This document shows positions 25,401 to 36,282 of a stretch of DNA of 64,000 nucleotides, in pieces. A program made the position numbers and the translations under genes. The notes below the pieces were generated by a model. The model did not search any database. It was given only the letters and a program-made list of their open reading frames with translations, and was not told the origin of the DNA. How positions within the stretch are numbered: position 1 is the first letter of the stretch; each line of letters opens with the position of its first letter. Origin of the DNA: Ignelater luminosus (lineage: Eukaryota; Arthropoda; Insecta; Coleoptera; Elateridae); assembly GCA_011009095.1 (NCBI GenBank), contig VTPC01000996.1, positions 84,344-148,343 on the forward strand. Reading direction: 5' to 3'.

Positions 25401-28400
25401 AGCAACAAAAATGTCAGGTTGTTATATAGCTAGTTGCACAAACTGAATTCGAAATACAAAAGGAACAGATATAAAGTACTTCAGATTTCCAAACAACGAA
25501 GATTTAACAAATCAATGGATTGACATGTCGTCAAGAAGATAACATAAATTTAAATAATGGTAAGTACAAAATTCCAAATTCTACATATCAAATATACCAA
25601 TAATAGTTTTGAAATTATTTTATTTATTAACTATTTTATTTAAGTGTAGAATTTAACAATATACAAATTTCTATTTTCTGTAGCATATATCTGTTCCCTC
25701 CATTTTGAAGTCAGCTGTTTTGAAATACCTACTACAATACACCTGCAAATACAGCCATAATTTAAAACCTAATGCTGTGCCTACAATAAATTTTCTTAGT
25801 ATTCCTAATAAAACATCTCAGAGACGAAATCATAAGAAATGGTCATTGCAATTAGCTAATGAAGACGACGGATTGAAATGGAAGAAATATTAAATGCGTC
25901 AATTTCTGATGAATCAACAAGTATAAATAATAAAAACTTTTCTGAAAAACCCATGTTGAGCTTAACTAGCAATGACAATGTAGGGCTGCATATTCAACAT
26001 TAATTTTCAGAAATGACATCTGAGTATGGACAACTTAAAAAACGATTATGATAGAAACAGTAAAATTTGTTAATAAATTATTTAAAAAAATGTTTGAATG
26101 TTAACTTGACAGATATAGTTACCTACTAATCAAAGTGAATTAATTTCAGAGCAAGTGAAAAAGAAGTAAGTAAACTAAAGGAAAGAATAGAAATGTTAGA
26201 AAAGCAGAATAATTAACTTAGGAAGAAGGTGGAAAAAGTAAAAGAGTCAATAATTCAAGAATATGATAATGCATTAGCAATTGTTTTTACACCAGGGCAA
26301 ATCAGGAAGTTAAAGAATTTGGATAAGGGAAAAAATCTGTTGGTTATCAGACGATATTGCCTCTTCTATTTCTTTACGCAGTGTCAGTCCAAGAGTGTAG
26401 AGATTCTTAAAAGCTAATAATTATCTTAAAATTTTCTCCTTTAAAGTCTGACCTTAACCAGAGATTAAAAAATTAAAAATTGCTATTTTATAAATATAAA
26501 TATACTAAATAAGTGAACACCGCGCATACAAAATGATAAAAATAAAAGTTTGGTGCCAGTTAAAGTGTTGCTCCAATGCGTTTAAGCGGCTATGGACTTC
26601 AGCGGGGGCTGGTGGGTAAGCGAGGGTGTTCGGAGTTAGCCAAATTGCAAGTGGCTCATGGTCATGTGTTCTGCAAGTGGCTCGGTTGGTGTTTACTTTT
26701 CAGTTTCCATCACAAAACACAACCTGTTCCCATCAACACTGGCAACCTATTAAATATCTGAATTCATTTTTCAAAAATTGATTCGCATGTAGTTTTGTTG
26801 CTAATATATGCTATTCGATAATCTGTAGCCATTCTAGTTCCGTACTGATGCATTTCATTATTTTGTATAAAAGCGTCATTGAAATATGTTGGTGCTGCTT
26901 TCTTAATAACTTTATAAATAAAAATTAGAAAATTTTGAATAATTCTTCGTCATACTAGTATGAAATTCAAAGCTTTATTTAAGTGTTCAATTGGTGTATA
27001 TCTATTAGACCTTGTAACGTAACATATTCCATGATTTGTAGCCTTTGCAGCCTCTGTAGCTGAGTCTCGCCCACGATAAAGAAGACAGAGCTACAATAAT
27101 CGAAAAACAGTTATTATTTACGCTACACCCGTTTTGAAACTTGAGATGAACTGTGGATGCAAAGTGCAATATGAATGCAATACATGAGCTTTTAAAAAAA
27201 TCATTTTCTACCTATTCTTTGGAAGAAAAGAACTCGGAAAACCTCTGCCGGATTTATTAGATATTTTGAAAACACAGGGTGTCTCCACTTCGAAATCCAG
27301 TTCTCAAGGACGAATCAGAAAATTTAATAAATAGGAATGTTTATTCCAAAAAAAGATTTGCAATGTTATACTTAAAAACCACTCCCCCTCACATTGAAAC
27401 GCAAAGCAATGTAAGACTAAATATTATGATTTTAGGGATTAATAGTATAATTAATTCTCACAAAAAAAAACTATAAATGATACTTTATCAAGCAGTGTAC
27501 AATGAATATGAAATATTTTCAATTTCTAGGATGTACTGAGATGTCCAGTAAAGTATATTTTATAATTAGGTGTTGTCAGTCATCAATTGCTGACATCTTT
27601 AAGTTTCAAAGTATCGATATAAACCTATAAATCTAACAATTTTTTCTGAGGAACTTAAAAATGTGTTCTATTTTGCTTCGCACATGCCATCATTTCATGC
27701 AAGAAGGATAGCAACAGTATGCGCATTGGTTTACCAGTATGCGTGTATTGTGGAAGCAAGCAGCTGTCAAGTTGACAGTTGATTGGTACTACATGCACCA
27801 ATCCTTACTAGGAAATTTCATTTTTTATTGTTGAGATGAATGAATAACTTAACTGTCATGTTATTTAAAATTATAAGTAGTTTTATAAGTTTCACTATTT
27901 CTTAAAGTCATTATTTATACAAATGTTTCCTCTTAAAATCTTAAAAACACAACTTTCTGAAATTTAATTGTCAAATGCTACATAGCCTAAAACATTTATG
28001 TAGTAACTTTTTGTAAGTAAATTCTAGGTACCCTCAGAAAAAAGTTACATTAAAGGGGTACAGTCAAGAAATATACAGAAAACTTGACATTGACAGCTGC
28101 TTACAATAATAAATTGGGTTTACATATTATTTTTTCACACTTACTGTGTGAAACTCCATGTTAACAAATTACTACAATAAAATACACGAATATAACCTTA
28201 CTTTAATAGCCTAACGTTTTTCAATATTATATTACATATCATTTTCAAAGATACAAATAAATAAGTCGTCATAGTAACCAGCTAACTAGATCTAAGGTTC
28301 AACCAGAAATTATGAATTTCAGTCTTCATCTAACACTTGCAGTAGCAGTGATTTTATTAGGTCAAACTGCTGATTCATCAAAGCTGTTTTGGAAACGTTT

Positions 28401-30101
28401 TGAAATTTACAAAAACAAACCCGCAGTACCTTAAATAAATGAGCAAATCGACCTAATAAAATCACCATTACTGCAAGACTGAAATTTATAATCTCTGGTT
28501 GAACCTTAGATCAAATTAACTGGTCACTATGACTACATATTTATTTGAAAATGATATGATATTAAAACGCGTCAGGAAAATAAAGTGAGGTTATATTAGT
28601 GTAATAACATGTTTTATTGTTGTAATTTGTAGAGTTTACATACCTTATTCTCCAATCAGCTAACTGGAAATGTTTATTAGGCACTACATTACAAAATCTG
28701 TTTAATAAATACGCAAGAGATAACCCTGAATATTCCAGCTGTTTTGCTGCTTGATGTGTATCAAACATATTTACAACATACAATGAAAGATCACGCTGAA
28801 GCCATTCTATATCCATGTCAGCTCCATGAAAAATCTAAAATAACAACAATTACTAGAATGTTAATCAACAATGATAGCAATTAACTTATACCTTTACAAT
28901 GGAAGGTTTTGTAAAAACCTCATTCAATAAACATAACTTATCACGTAAAGCAAGTGTATCTATAAGATAATCAGCATCCTTAGTTGAAATTTGCATCAAA
29001 CAAGTAATGCCCATAAATGTTCTGTACGAATGATGTTCTAAATCCACAGCAAATTCAGAATGTTTTCTTAATTCTTCAAGTAACTCATCTAATTGTTCAG
29101 AGGTGATTATTTCATGTAATGGTGTTTCCTCTAATGATTTTGGAAAAACTGGATTTGTTTTCTGCAATTGCTCAGGTGGAGAGGTAAAACGTTCCAATTC
29201 AAATTCATATGGATGTGAATAACTAACAAAAAGAAAATAAAGTCATTTATGTTTTTACTATCACTTAAATACTTACGCTTCTCCTTGTTCCGTCTCTTCA
29301 AGAAATATTGCTAAAGGTTTTACAGAATTCGGTTTATCTTTTATACGTGGAACCCAAGGTGTATTACGATTATCTATTTTATCTTTAAAGAATGATTGTG
29401 GTCTTACAATGTTTTTAGCTGTTAATAATCTTACAGATTTTAAAGAATTGTTTTTTTCAGTGACCTAGAGACAAGATAAAAAATGTACTGAATCCATCCC
29501 TGGCAAATGTCACTCAAACTTTAGTTTTAAAATGACATTTTGTAATAAAATTCAAAATTATTGTGTACAATGAAAACATTACATACCACACTGTCGATAG
29601 ACGAAGAAACAGAAAATTTTGCCCTGCTCAGCTGATTCCAGGATCCATTCACAGGTAGCTGTGCACTCACTGCTTGCATCTCAATTGCTTCCGGTACATT
29701 CTTTTTTATACCATTCATCTCATCTATACCACCTGCTACCTTTTCTAATATATCATCGTTAGCTTCTATTACAATTTCCATCTTTTCTTCTATATCTTTA
29801 TTACGTATATTTGTCGACACATTCTGCATATGTAGAATATTATTCATCAGTCGTAAAATCCTGTCACCTTCATTATTCATTATTTTATTAAAGGAGTCAT
29901 GTACTTTATAGAAATCCCAATTCCTATCCGTGGGTAGCGCATTTGAAGCTTTAGTTGCTTCCACCAGAGTTTTAAAACCATTCTAAGGAATTGCAATATA
30001 AAGTAATGAATTCAATAATATGTTCTAGATGTACATACCTTGGTGAAATCATCTATAGTTGAATATCCTGGGATTACTTCGTTCTTTTGTTGATCATCCA
30101 T
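16412..30101 (-). CDS. Rrp6: Exosome component 10 / Rrp6, nuclear 3'-5' exoribonuclease
   Basis: Twelve - strand exons join in frame to 919 aa: 30101-30039, 29982-29587, 29464-29277, 29222-28892, 28834-28644, 25192-25036, 24974-24826, 18200-18038, 17978-17718, 17391-17218, 17156-16539, 16480-16412. Residues about 20-130 correspond to the N-terminal PMC2NT domain that binds the cofactor C1D/Rrp47. The DEDD-Y exonuclease core follows: D276 and E278 (FAVDLEHHSYR), D334 (GADMDIEWLQ), Y399 and D403 (YARVDTHYL); all catalytic residues are present. The HRDC domain is about 452-543 and contains RTEDESTGYVLPNH and ACCNPIPPLVR. The C-terminal tail (about 700-919) is Asn/Gln/Lys-rich and contains KKRKR, a likely nuclear signal. 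The enzyme trims rRNA, snoRNA and other nuclear RNAs with the exosome. Introns 5 (3.5 kb) and 7 (6.6 kb) are swollen by transposons; the others are short. Confidence 0.95.
18427..18706. repeat. Foldback MITE in Rrp6 intron 7
   Basis: Two arms of about 130 bases are inverted copies: ATCGAGGCTCT at the left end pairs with the complement of AGAACCTCGAT at the right. The shared inner block includes GTAGGTTATGTATGTAAATTG. There is no coding capacity, and no clear target duplication was found. Confidence 0.75.
18890..22345 (+). mobile_element. P-element / THAP9-like DNA transposon, decayed
   Basis: On the + strand (antisense to Rrp6) pieces occur in family order. A THAP-like start, MSKRISQCAVVSLYRFPKED, is followed by a probable intron and VCGKHYE (18918-19150). 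A coiled region ends ENAVAIVKAQ and KSPTGKRYTED (19430-19703). After an inserted element come LHFTSPKAYKFLKK and the RNase-H-like core CCTICINEMSLKSALFY, AVVSDQGTNF and VKSLGISAEKPYFIVNEKKI (20920-21510). The C-terminal part has LPAEAAGTAEF, MNRIACFKGWLVTINSLRSL and NQDGLEN (21690-22345). Several stops and frameshifts make it dead. A hairpin element begins at the right break point, so the 3' end is missing. This is a plain DNA transposon of the P superfamily. Confidence 0.85.
19706..20919 (+). mobile_element. Tc1/mariner-superfamily element nested in the P-like element
   Basis: The ends are inverted repeats: AGGTATGGAATGAAAGTAAA at the left pairs with the complement of TTTACTTTTGTTCCATACCT at the right, with TA at 19704-19705 and 20920-20921. 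Inside, a transposase reads with several stops: EQEMLCKQVYKMLGWVDKK, a helix-turn-helix (RLSRKLNVSQTTIVRNLEK), then KVLVWAAVSEVISNLFI. On both sides the reading frame of the P-like transposase continues (GKRYTED before, QFALKLHFTSPKAYKF after), which shows it jumped into that element. Not intact. Confidence 0.8.
22367..22491. repeat. Hairpin repeat
   Basis: Positions 22367-22420 and 22441-22491 are imperfect inverted copies of about 50 bases around a 20-base loop (TAGTCCTTTCTATAACTG pairs with CAGTTATGGAAAGAACTA). It is probably the end of a foldback element that landed in the P-like transposon. Confidence 0.7.
23981..24064. repeat. Tiny inverted-repeat element (TATAGGGTGTTCC ends)
   Basis: It begins TATAGGGTGTTCC and ends GGACATCCTGTAT, roughly inverted copies, only 84 bases apart. 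A sibling is at 24301-24366. Other single ends of the same type occur near 13476, 22344, 27274, 41309, 54163 and 61229. Confidence 0.5.
24301..24366. repeat. Tiny inverted-repeat element, sibling of 23981-24064
   Basis: It begins TATAGGGTGTTC and ends GGAACATCCTGTGTA, a 66-base unit with inverted ends and no coding capacity. Confidence 0.5.
25411..26420 (+). mobile_element. Second THAP/P-element-like relic
   Basis: On the + strand, in Rrp6 intron 5: MSGCYIASCTN, an in-frame stop, then IKYFRFPNNEDLTNQWIDM is the first half of a THAP zinc finger (C-x4-C, the FRFP block and a conserved W). A probable intron follows, then ICSLHFEVSCFE and NAVPTINFL supply the second zinc pair and the AVPTI motif. 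Further on are a coiled region (EKEVSKLKERIEMLEKQNN) and VFTPGQIRKLKN, the start of a P/THAP9-like transposase. Stops and frameshifts are present, and the RNase-H-like core is absent. Sequence details differ from the copy at 18890-22345, so they are separate families or old relatives. Confidence 0.7.
26421..28164. other. Rest of Rrp6 intron 5
   Basis: No gene recognised. A GC-richer patch at 26520-26740 looks like a foreign insert, but I see no RNA polymerase III boxes. A repeat end ACAGGGTGTC is at 27274. Confidence 0.35.
28165..28629. mobile_element. Foldback MITE next to the Rrp6 exon 5 donor
   Basis: The outer ends CAAATTAC (28165) and GTAATTTG (28629) are inverted, and long arms follow: GTTCAACCAGAAATTATGAA pairs with the complement near 28480-28500, and ATTTTATTAGGTC near 28350 pairs with GACCTAATAAAAT near 28450. 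The arms together are about 200 bases each. The right end is 14 bases from the splice donor of Rrp6 exon 5. Related pieces lie at 38830-39000 and 51590-51680 (shared AAAATGATAT and CGTGTCAGG-type phrases), so this is a family. Confidence 0.75.
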
Positions 30102-30919
30102 ATTTTAAAAAGCTTTAATTATATCTATAAAATGTTCAATATTATATTAAAATCCAATGTATTATTATACCATGCTTGAACACAACCTCACATAACCTAA
30201 AATTAAAAAAAGTGGTCGATGTCGCATCTGTGCATCCGATCCATTGACGGAAACGGCTTGCGAGTTTACCGAGTTTACGCGAATTTGACTATTGACTTAA
30301 AATACGCAATGGAGGGTCTACGGCAAATAATATCATCAAAAATAACTTTTTAAGATTAATCTAGCGTACTTTAAATTGAGAACTATGAATTTCTATAATG
30401 AAGAATTGTATCAGATAATCCGTAAATTGAAGACTGTTTTTCTTTTTCTAAGAAACCATTGTAGGAGTTTTATAATTTTTATGCTCTATGGTTTACCTTG
30501 CCCACCTGTTGAAAAGCTATTAGAAGAAAGTATAGATTTACTATTTTCGCTTGAACGATGTTAAATAGGTATTGTAAATATCAAAACTTAGATTACAATG
30601 TCCTGTATTTATTTTGTAATTATTAAAAGTGTTTAAAACAGTAAAACACTATAAAATTTTTATAACTTTTAAATTTTGTAAAGTACCTCTCAAAACATGG
30701 TTAGTTTTAAGGGAAAATTATGAAATTAAGTAAGTTAATGCATTTAATGTACTGTAAATCGTGCAGATTCTCTTTTAAAATATTGCAGATTATCAAAATA
30801 ATCAAGGCTGTTCTGTTCAACACATTGTATCAAATTACCTAATATGTGTTACATTTATGTGTTATTTATTATGTACACAATTAAACTCGGGTGATATTTT
30901 CAGATTACTATATCCAATA
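30102..30919. promoter_or_regulatory. Shared head-to-head intergenic region of Rrp6 and TMEM98
   Basis: The start codons of Rrp6 (-) and TMEM98 (+) are 818 bases apart, so this region must hold both promoters and both 5' UTRs. A likely splice acceptor at 30902-30903 (TTTTCAG) lies 16 bases before the TMEM98 ATG, so a 5' UTR intron is likely. A 62-codon frame at 30376-30564 has no recognised product and may be in a 5' leader. No TATA or initiator could be assigned. Confidence 0.45.
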
Positions 30920-32709
30920 ATGTCACCTGAATACACTGAAATGATCGCTGCAATTGCTATAGGAGTATTATCAGCTATATTCATAAGTGCCTTTTTAGTC
31001 CTTATTGTAATATGTCGAAGGCAAAAGCTTTATTACAAAGCAACGATGTGTGACAATGAAGAACAACTTACAAGGTAAAGACAACATTCTTCATATATGA
31101 TTCTTGTCTTATCAATTTCAAAATCATCTAGGACAGTAGCTAACTACACATACTATACATTTCTAGAATAATTATAATGTTTTTTCATGGGAGACACATG
31201 GATTTTAGAAATAAAGCAGTTGGTTAGTGTCCTAGATTATTTTAAAACTGGCGGTATTACATGAACATAAATTGCTTTTGAATACTAAGTATTTTTCTAC
31301 TTCATTTTTCCAAATTTATTTTTCTTTAAGTTAAATGATCACTGTATACCTAATTAAAAATATACTTGATCCTTAAACAATAATAAACACACGTTACTTG
31401 ATGATTAAGTAATCTACTAATAAACAAATTCAGAAATATATTAGTATAGTTGTAACAACAGTGTTTATTAGTCATTGCGATTACATGCCAAACATATTAA
31501 AAAGAAATCTGTGTTCAACAAACATGCAACAATATTAATAGTTTCGTGAGTTAATTACTGTAGACAAACATTAAGGTATTAATGAAATGTTAAAATTAAT
31601 TAAGTTACTTTAAAATTAATTAGTAATTTTAAACATTTCATTATTGTTAAGTTACTTTAAAATTAATTAGTAATTTTAAACATTTCATTAATACTTTAAT
31701 GTTTGTTTATGTTATGTTTATGATGCAAACCAATGATAACCAACTTTTCCAAAAGGAAGATCTACTTACCAATTTCTGTAACTTTTGGCGATCTACCAAA
31801 CTAAACTGAACATTCAACACAGTTATAAATCAGAAATTGCTGCTTCAGTATTTTACGGTATCCTTATTGCACCACAAAAATAAATCTTTGGCTTTCTAAT
31901 TTAAAATCTACAAAAATTATTTTTAACTAACATTTTTTTGTTAAGTGAAAATAACCTCACAATCAACTTAAAACAACACTACTGCTATAAACTACGTAAT
32001 CAAATAAGTAAATAGTAAAATACAATTTATTCTTTCTATATTCTTATCTATTATACAAACTTGAATGTAGTAGACCAGAAGTAATGTTAATTGAACCTGA
32101 GAAACATGAATTAGAACTTGGGGAAGTTGCTCTTCATCCAAATCTAGAACAGATTCTTGCTGATGAACAATGGATTGATGATGCAACTGGACTTGTACCA
32201 CACTGTCTTGCTGTGCTGAAGATTTGTCGCTTCCTAACTGAACGTCTTACAGCTTTAGCTATTGGCCCTATGCGCACAAGTGATGATGGATTAGCACAAA
32301 TTGTTGAGGTAATCTTTGTTGATTGTATTTATTTGAAGAGTTAAAGCTAACAAAAGTAATTTTTTCAGAGCGCTCGTAAGATATCCGGTCGTGTTGATGA
32401 TATGGTTCGAAGTATGTATCCACCGTTAGATCCCCGTTTATTAGAAGCAAGAGCAGCAGCTTTAACATTAGCTGTAACACATTTGGCTCTCATTGCTCGA
32501 TATGAATATGGTGAAAAAGGAAAGTTTTTGAGTTGGATTGATAAGTCATTAGCAGAAATGGATGGACATATGATGGTTGGTTTGAAAAGAAAAAGTTTTT
32601 CGAGCATTCATGATCTGTTTTTGTTTAGGTGTTAAGAGAAGCTGCTTTAACTCAAGAATCTTCGAATAAAATGCAAAATATGACTGCAACAATCAATGTA
32701 TTAAGTTAG
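30920..32709 (+). CDS. TMEM98: Transmembrane protein 98 homologue
   Basis: Exons 30920-31074, 32071-32308, 32369-32575 and 32629-32709 join in frame to 226 aa, the same length as human TMEM98. One hydrophobic helix (about residues 8-30, MIAAIAIGVLSAIFISAFLV) is followed by CRR, fitting a single-pass signal-anchored membrane protein. Family blocks include LEQILADEQWIDDATGLVPH, CLAVLKICRFLTERL, SGRVDDMVRSMYPPLDPRLL and VLREAAL. In mammals TMEM98 is an ER or surface protein that binds and restrains the membrane-bound transcription factor MYRF; whether the insect protein does the same is inference. An AATAAA at 32939-32944, 230 bases past the stop, is a plausible polyadenylation signal. Intron 1 holds a small palindrome. 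Confidence 0.93.
31565..31706. repeat. Palindrome with internal tandem duplication in TMEM98 intron 1
   Basis: CAAACATTAAGGTATTAATG at the left pairs with the complement of CATTAATACTTTAATGTTTG at the right. The inner block GTTACTTTAAAATTAATTAG occurs twice in tandem (about 31604 and 31651), so a short foldback element partly duplicated after insertion. Confidence 0.75.
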
Positions 32710-33575
32710 AAATGCTAGTTTATGCTAATATTTACCATGTGATTAAAACAACCTATCAGATTTGACTATACTTACATTATAGAATACGAAACGTATAGTC
32801 AAGTTTATTTTCAATTACCCATTCTAATCTAGGTAGGAATTGTAAGATAATTAAAAGTAATGAGCATTAATTATTACTTGTATAGTATTTTCGAATAACT
32901 AAATTTAGGTTATGATCTGTGTATTCTTAACTTCTGACAATAAAGTTATTTTCTGTTGTTTCTTTTTGTTATTTAGAAGGAAACATAGAATGTGCAGAAT
33001 GCACATCTACACAATTGGTATATCCCTCTTAAACTTTGGAATTACTCAATGTCTCAAATAGCTCTAAAAAAAAACACAGATAATCAGTGTTGGAGAAGAT
33101 CCTTCTCCTCGGTGTCTAGTTTCAGATCCAGATACCTTTTCAAATCTCCCACTGCACAAGAATACTTTCAACAAATATTACTTAAACCTACTATTGCAAC
33201 CAAGTTACGATCTGTTTACACCACTGAAAAAAAAACATGTTTTTCATTGGGATATCATCTAAGATTGCTAATGGTAGGACTGCTAGTTTTAAATGTCTTT
33301 GTATATAACTACAAACTTCAATTGCCTAACAAAGTTTCCTAGGACTACTTACCTGAAAATAATCTTTGCTTTCCTGGGTTTACTATTTTCTTTCATTTAT
33401 CAAAACAAACTAAGACATATTTCACTTAAATAAACAATGTAATTATATGTTATGAAAATATGAAAAAAAGAATAAATGGATAATTTCAGTCATAAATTAA
33501 ACCTTTTAACGAATTAATTATTTATTATTAGGACATTGCAAATTAAATTCAAGTAAAACATTTTAGGATGGTTTG
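32710..33575. other. TMEM98 3' UTR and downstream sequence
   Basis: It contains the probable polyadenylation signal at 32939-32944. A 116-codon open frame at 32992-33342 (+) begins just past it. I do not recognise its product, and it could be non-coding. Confidence 0.4.
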
Positions 33576-33867
33576 TTTATTCCTTTTACTGATTTTGTAG
33601 TACAGTGAAAAGAGATTTCTTTTGCAATCTTTGTTATGTTAATAATCTTCTTTTTCTAGCAAAAGTCTCTTAATCGACAAAATTACGTTTTCTAGAAAAA
33701 TAGAGTATTTGTGAAAATATGTGACGTAAAATATAATATTTTTTGTGCGAAAACATTGTAACTGCATCTAATGAATAACTTTTCAGAGAAAAATGACATT
33801 GTAAACTAATAAAGATTGCAAAGACAATCCGTTTTCACTATGTTACAAAATCAGCATAACGAATAAA
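33576..33867. repeat. Inverted-repeat MITE
   Basis: The left arm TTTATTCCTTTTACTGATTT pairs with the complement of AAATCAGCATAACGAATAAA at the right. The arms are about 65 bases with some mismatches and share the block GCAATCTTTRTTA. It has no coding capacity and the target duplication is not clear. Confidence 0.65.
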
Positions 33868-34917
33868 TTTTTAGAGGTAACTTTGTATAAAGCATGCTGT
33901 AATCTCCTTTGTCAAAAGAATCAGAAAAATAAGAATGTGTGAAGTGGGTTGTCTGTTTTAAGTCTTATAAAATTAAAACAAAACGTGATGAACAAAATCT
34001 GAGACGGTAACCATACAGGGAATTCAAATACACATTTATAGGTTGAAGATGGTATGTTTAAACACATAAATAACTAAATAAAACTGCATAATAAATTTTT
34101 GACAATTAATTTAACTAAGCAAAATGACTTCCATTTATCTAAATTTGAAAGGGTAGCTATTTTGCAGAATATTACTCAAAATAATTTTAGTTGCAGATCT
34201 GTTCTTCAAAGCAAGTAGTACACGTTGAAAAATGTTTTGAAAATTGGTAATTCTGGACTATTTTCTTCACAAGGAGTGTAAAGCCTTAAGATGAATTCAT
34301 GAGGGTATTGCAATATCTTTGAATGAATTCTTTTACCTATTGCTGTATTTTGTGAGAAAAGTTGGGAGACTATCCCTAACATCTGGTTAAACAGATTCAA
34401 ATTCTAAATTTGTTAAATCACCTTTAAAAGACGTTGAAACTTTCTGTATGTGACAATTATAAAAACATGCTGCACTAACATAATAGAAGCAATTTGAGGG
34501 ACCGCATGACTCCTAATTAACTATCTGAAAATGCAGAAATGCATGTATTTTGTTCATCGTTGTTTTTTGCTTATAAACCTAGAACATTTAGGAATGCACT
34601 ATGAAATGGTTGCTGGTTTTTTAAATACAGTAAGGAATATTTTCATATTTTTTTTATTATCGCTGTTTGGAAGAAAAGCTCGGACACGTCAATTTTATTT
34701 TTTTCCTCTCGATTTTATGGACATTAATTTTAATTTTTTAGTTTACTACTCTGAGACCTATGATGTCTTCAACTTTTTTTTTTAATAAAACCCTCTTATT
34801 TTTTAAGAAATAAAAGTTCAGTAATACCCCACATGTGGTATTTAAAATTAGTAGTTTTAGAGATATGAAAGATTTGACGAAAATAATTAAACTTGAAATT
34901 TTAATGTTTTAATGTCT
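33868..34917. other. AT-rich spacer
   Basis: No gene or clear repeat ends recognised. Open frames at 34206-34400 (-) and 34531-34785 (+) are AT-driven and unlike any family I know. Confidence 0.35.
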
Positions 34918-36280
34918 GGTATCAACAGGATGGTGCACCACCACATTATTCACTTCATATTAGAGAATACCAGAGCTGTCATGAATCAAAAAATCTATTT
35001 AAATCAAAGATCATTACCTTTCCCCAAAATGATTTAAATCAAAAATGCTTTTGCCCATATAAAAGTATTTCAATCATAAATCTTTTAAGGATTTAAATAT
35101 TTTAAATTATTTTGTAAAATATTTAAATACCTTTAAATGATTTAAATCATATGCGGACGATTTAAATCATTTTAGAATAATTTAAATTACTTAAAAGGAT
35201 TTACAGTCAACTATTTCGACAATTTTAAAATCAGTAAAATCAAAGTCGGAGATTTACCTAGCTACAACAAATACTACATAATATTAGTACTTGCACAGTA
35301 TCAGCATAACTAATTATATAAATAACTATATTAAAAGAATAAAACTTCAGAGTTGCTATCTACACTCTTATATTAAAATCACAAAATGAAAGTAATAAAC
35401 ACAAAAATGGTAAAGTAATAGAAACATATTGTTATGTAATAAAAGCTTATTTAAAAGAAAAAAAAACATTTAACAAATTACAATAAATTATACTTTTAGA
35501 TATAATTTGCTTTTAATGGAACAAGGTTTTCAAAATTTCTGTCAGTTAGTGCATGTCTTCGAAGTGAGTTTACAAACAGTACATAGGAAAGCATCCTTTC
35601 CACGGAGGAAAACGGAGAACGGTAATATGCAATTATATTTTAAAAACATTTTTTTTATGAAGGTATATTTTTGAATAATTTGTATGTCATTGGATGAATC
35701 CTGTAGATATCGTAGCAACTGTAGTTGAAACTTGTTAAGTGCATGCAACATTTTGAGGTTCGTCATTATGGCATCCGTCTGTTACAGACATTACTGTGAC
35801 CAATTCAAAAAATCGACTTCACTTTCATCACTATTTTTTGGTTTGAAGTATTATTGTTTTCAGTATTTATAAACCCCTTTGCAGCGTTTATAACAATCTT
35901 TTTTACTTCACTTTTTTAAAGCTTTAAACTTGTATTTTTGAATGAATGAAGCTTAAATTTGCATACTAATGTTGCCACTATTATAGCAAACTTTGTGTGA
36001 TTTAAATCTCTTTCAAGTATTTAAATACTTATAAAAGATTTAAATTGTTATAAATGATTTAAATATTTTTTAAAAGATTTAAATCGCAGGCTTTTATAAG
36101 AAAATCAAAGATAATTTTAAAAATGGTTTAAATCATAAATCAAGAATCACTTGTTACAATGAGATCTAAAATCAAAAGATTTAAATAACAAAAAATATTT
36201 AAATCATAAAAGATTTAAATCTCTCATTAGGTGACAGCTCTGGAGAATACCTAGATGAAGTCTTTGCTAATACTCACCTC
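34918..36280 (+). pseudogene. DDE transposase fragment split by a hAT insertion
   Basis: Positions 34918-34970 read YQQDGAPPHYSLHIREY and, after the inserted element, 36251-36280 reads LDEVFANTHL. Both match the transposase relic at 7085-7170 (YQHDGAPPHY, then YLNEVFSG). It is a remnant of the same IS630/Tc1-type family that served as target for the hAT element. Confidence 0.65.
34971..36242 (-). mobile_element. hAT-superfamily element with perfect 8-bp target duplication
   Basis: The ends are inverted, CAGAGCTGTCA at 34971-34981 and its complement at 36232-36242, flanked by the identical octamer GAGAATAC at 34963-34970 and 36243-36250. On the - strand, 35609-35496 reads SSVERMLSYVLFVNSLRRHA then LTDRNFENLVPLKANYI, the hAT C-terminal dimerisation motif with its stop. 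Just upstream a shifted frame carries KMFLKYNCILPFS. The rest of a transposase is not recognisable at 1272 bp, so the copy is internally deleted and dead. Many GATTTAAATC-like motifs cluster near both ends, like the subterminal repeats that hAT transposases bind. Confidence 0.85.
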
Positions 36281-36282
36281 GC

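Noticed and set aside
26520-26760. GC-richer patch that could be a tRNA-derived SINE
   Set aside because: No A box or B box (GGTTCGAATCC-like) and no tail or target duplication could be found.
32992-33342. 116-codon frame downstream of TMEM98
   Set aside because: It begins 48 bases after the probable TMEM98 polyadenylation signal, has no recognised domain and no splice context; likely chance.
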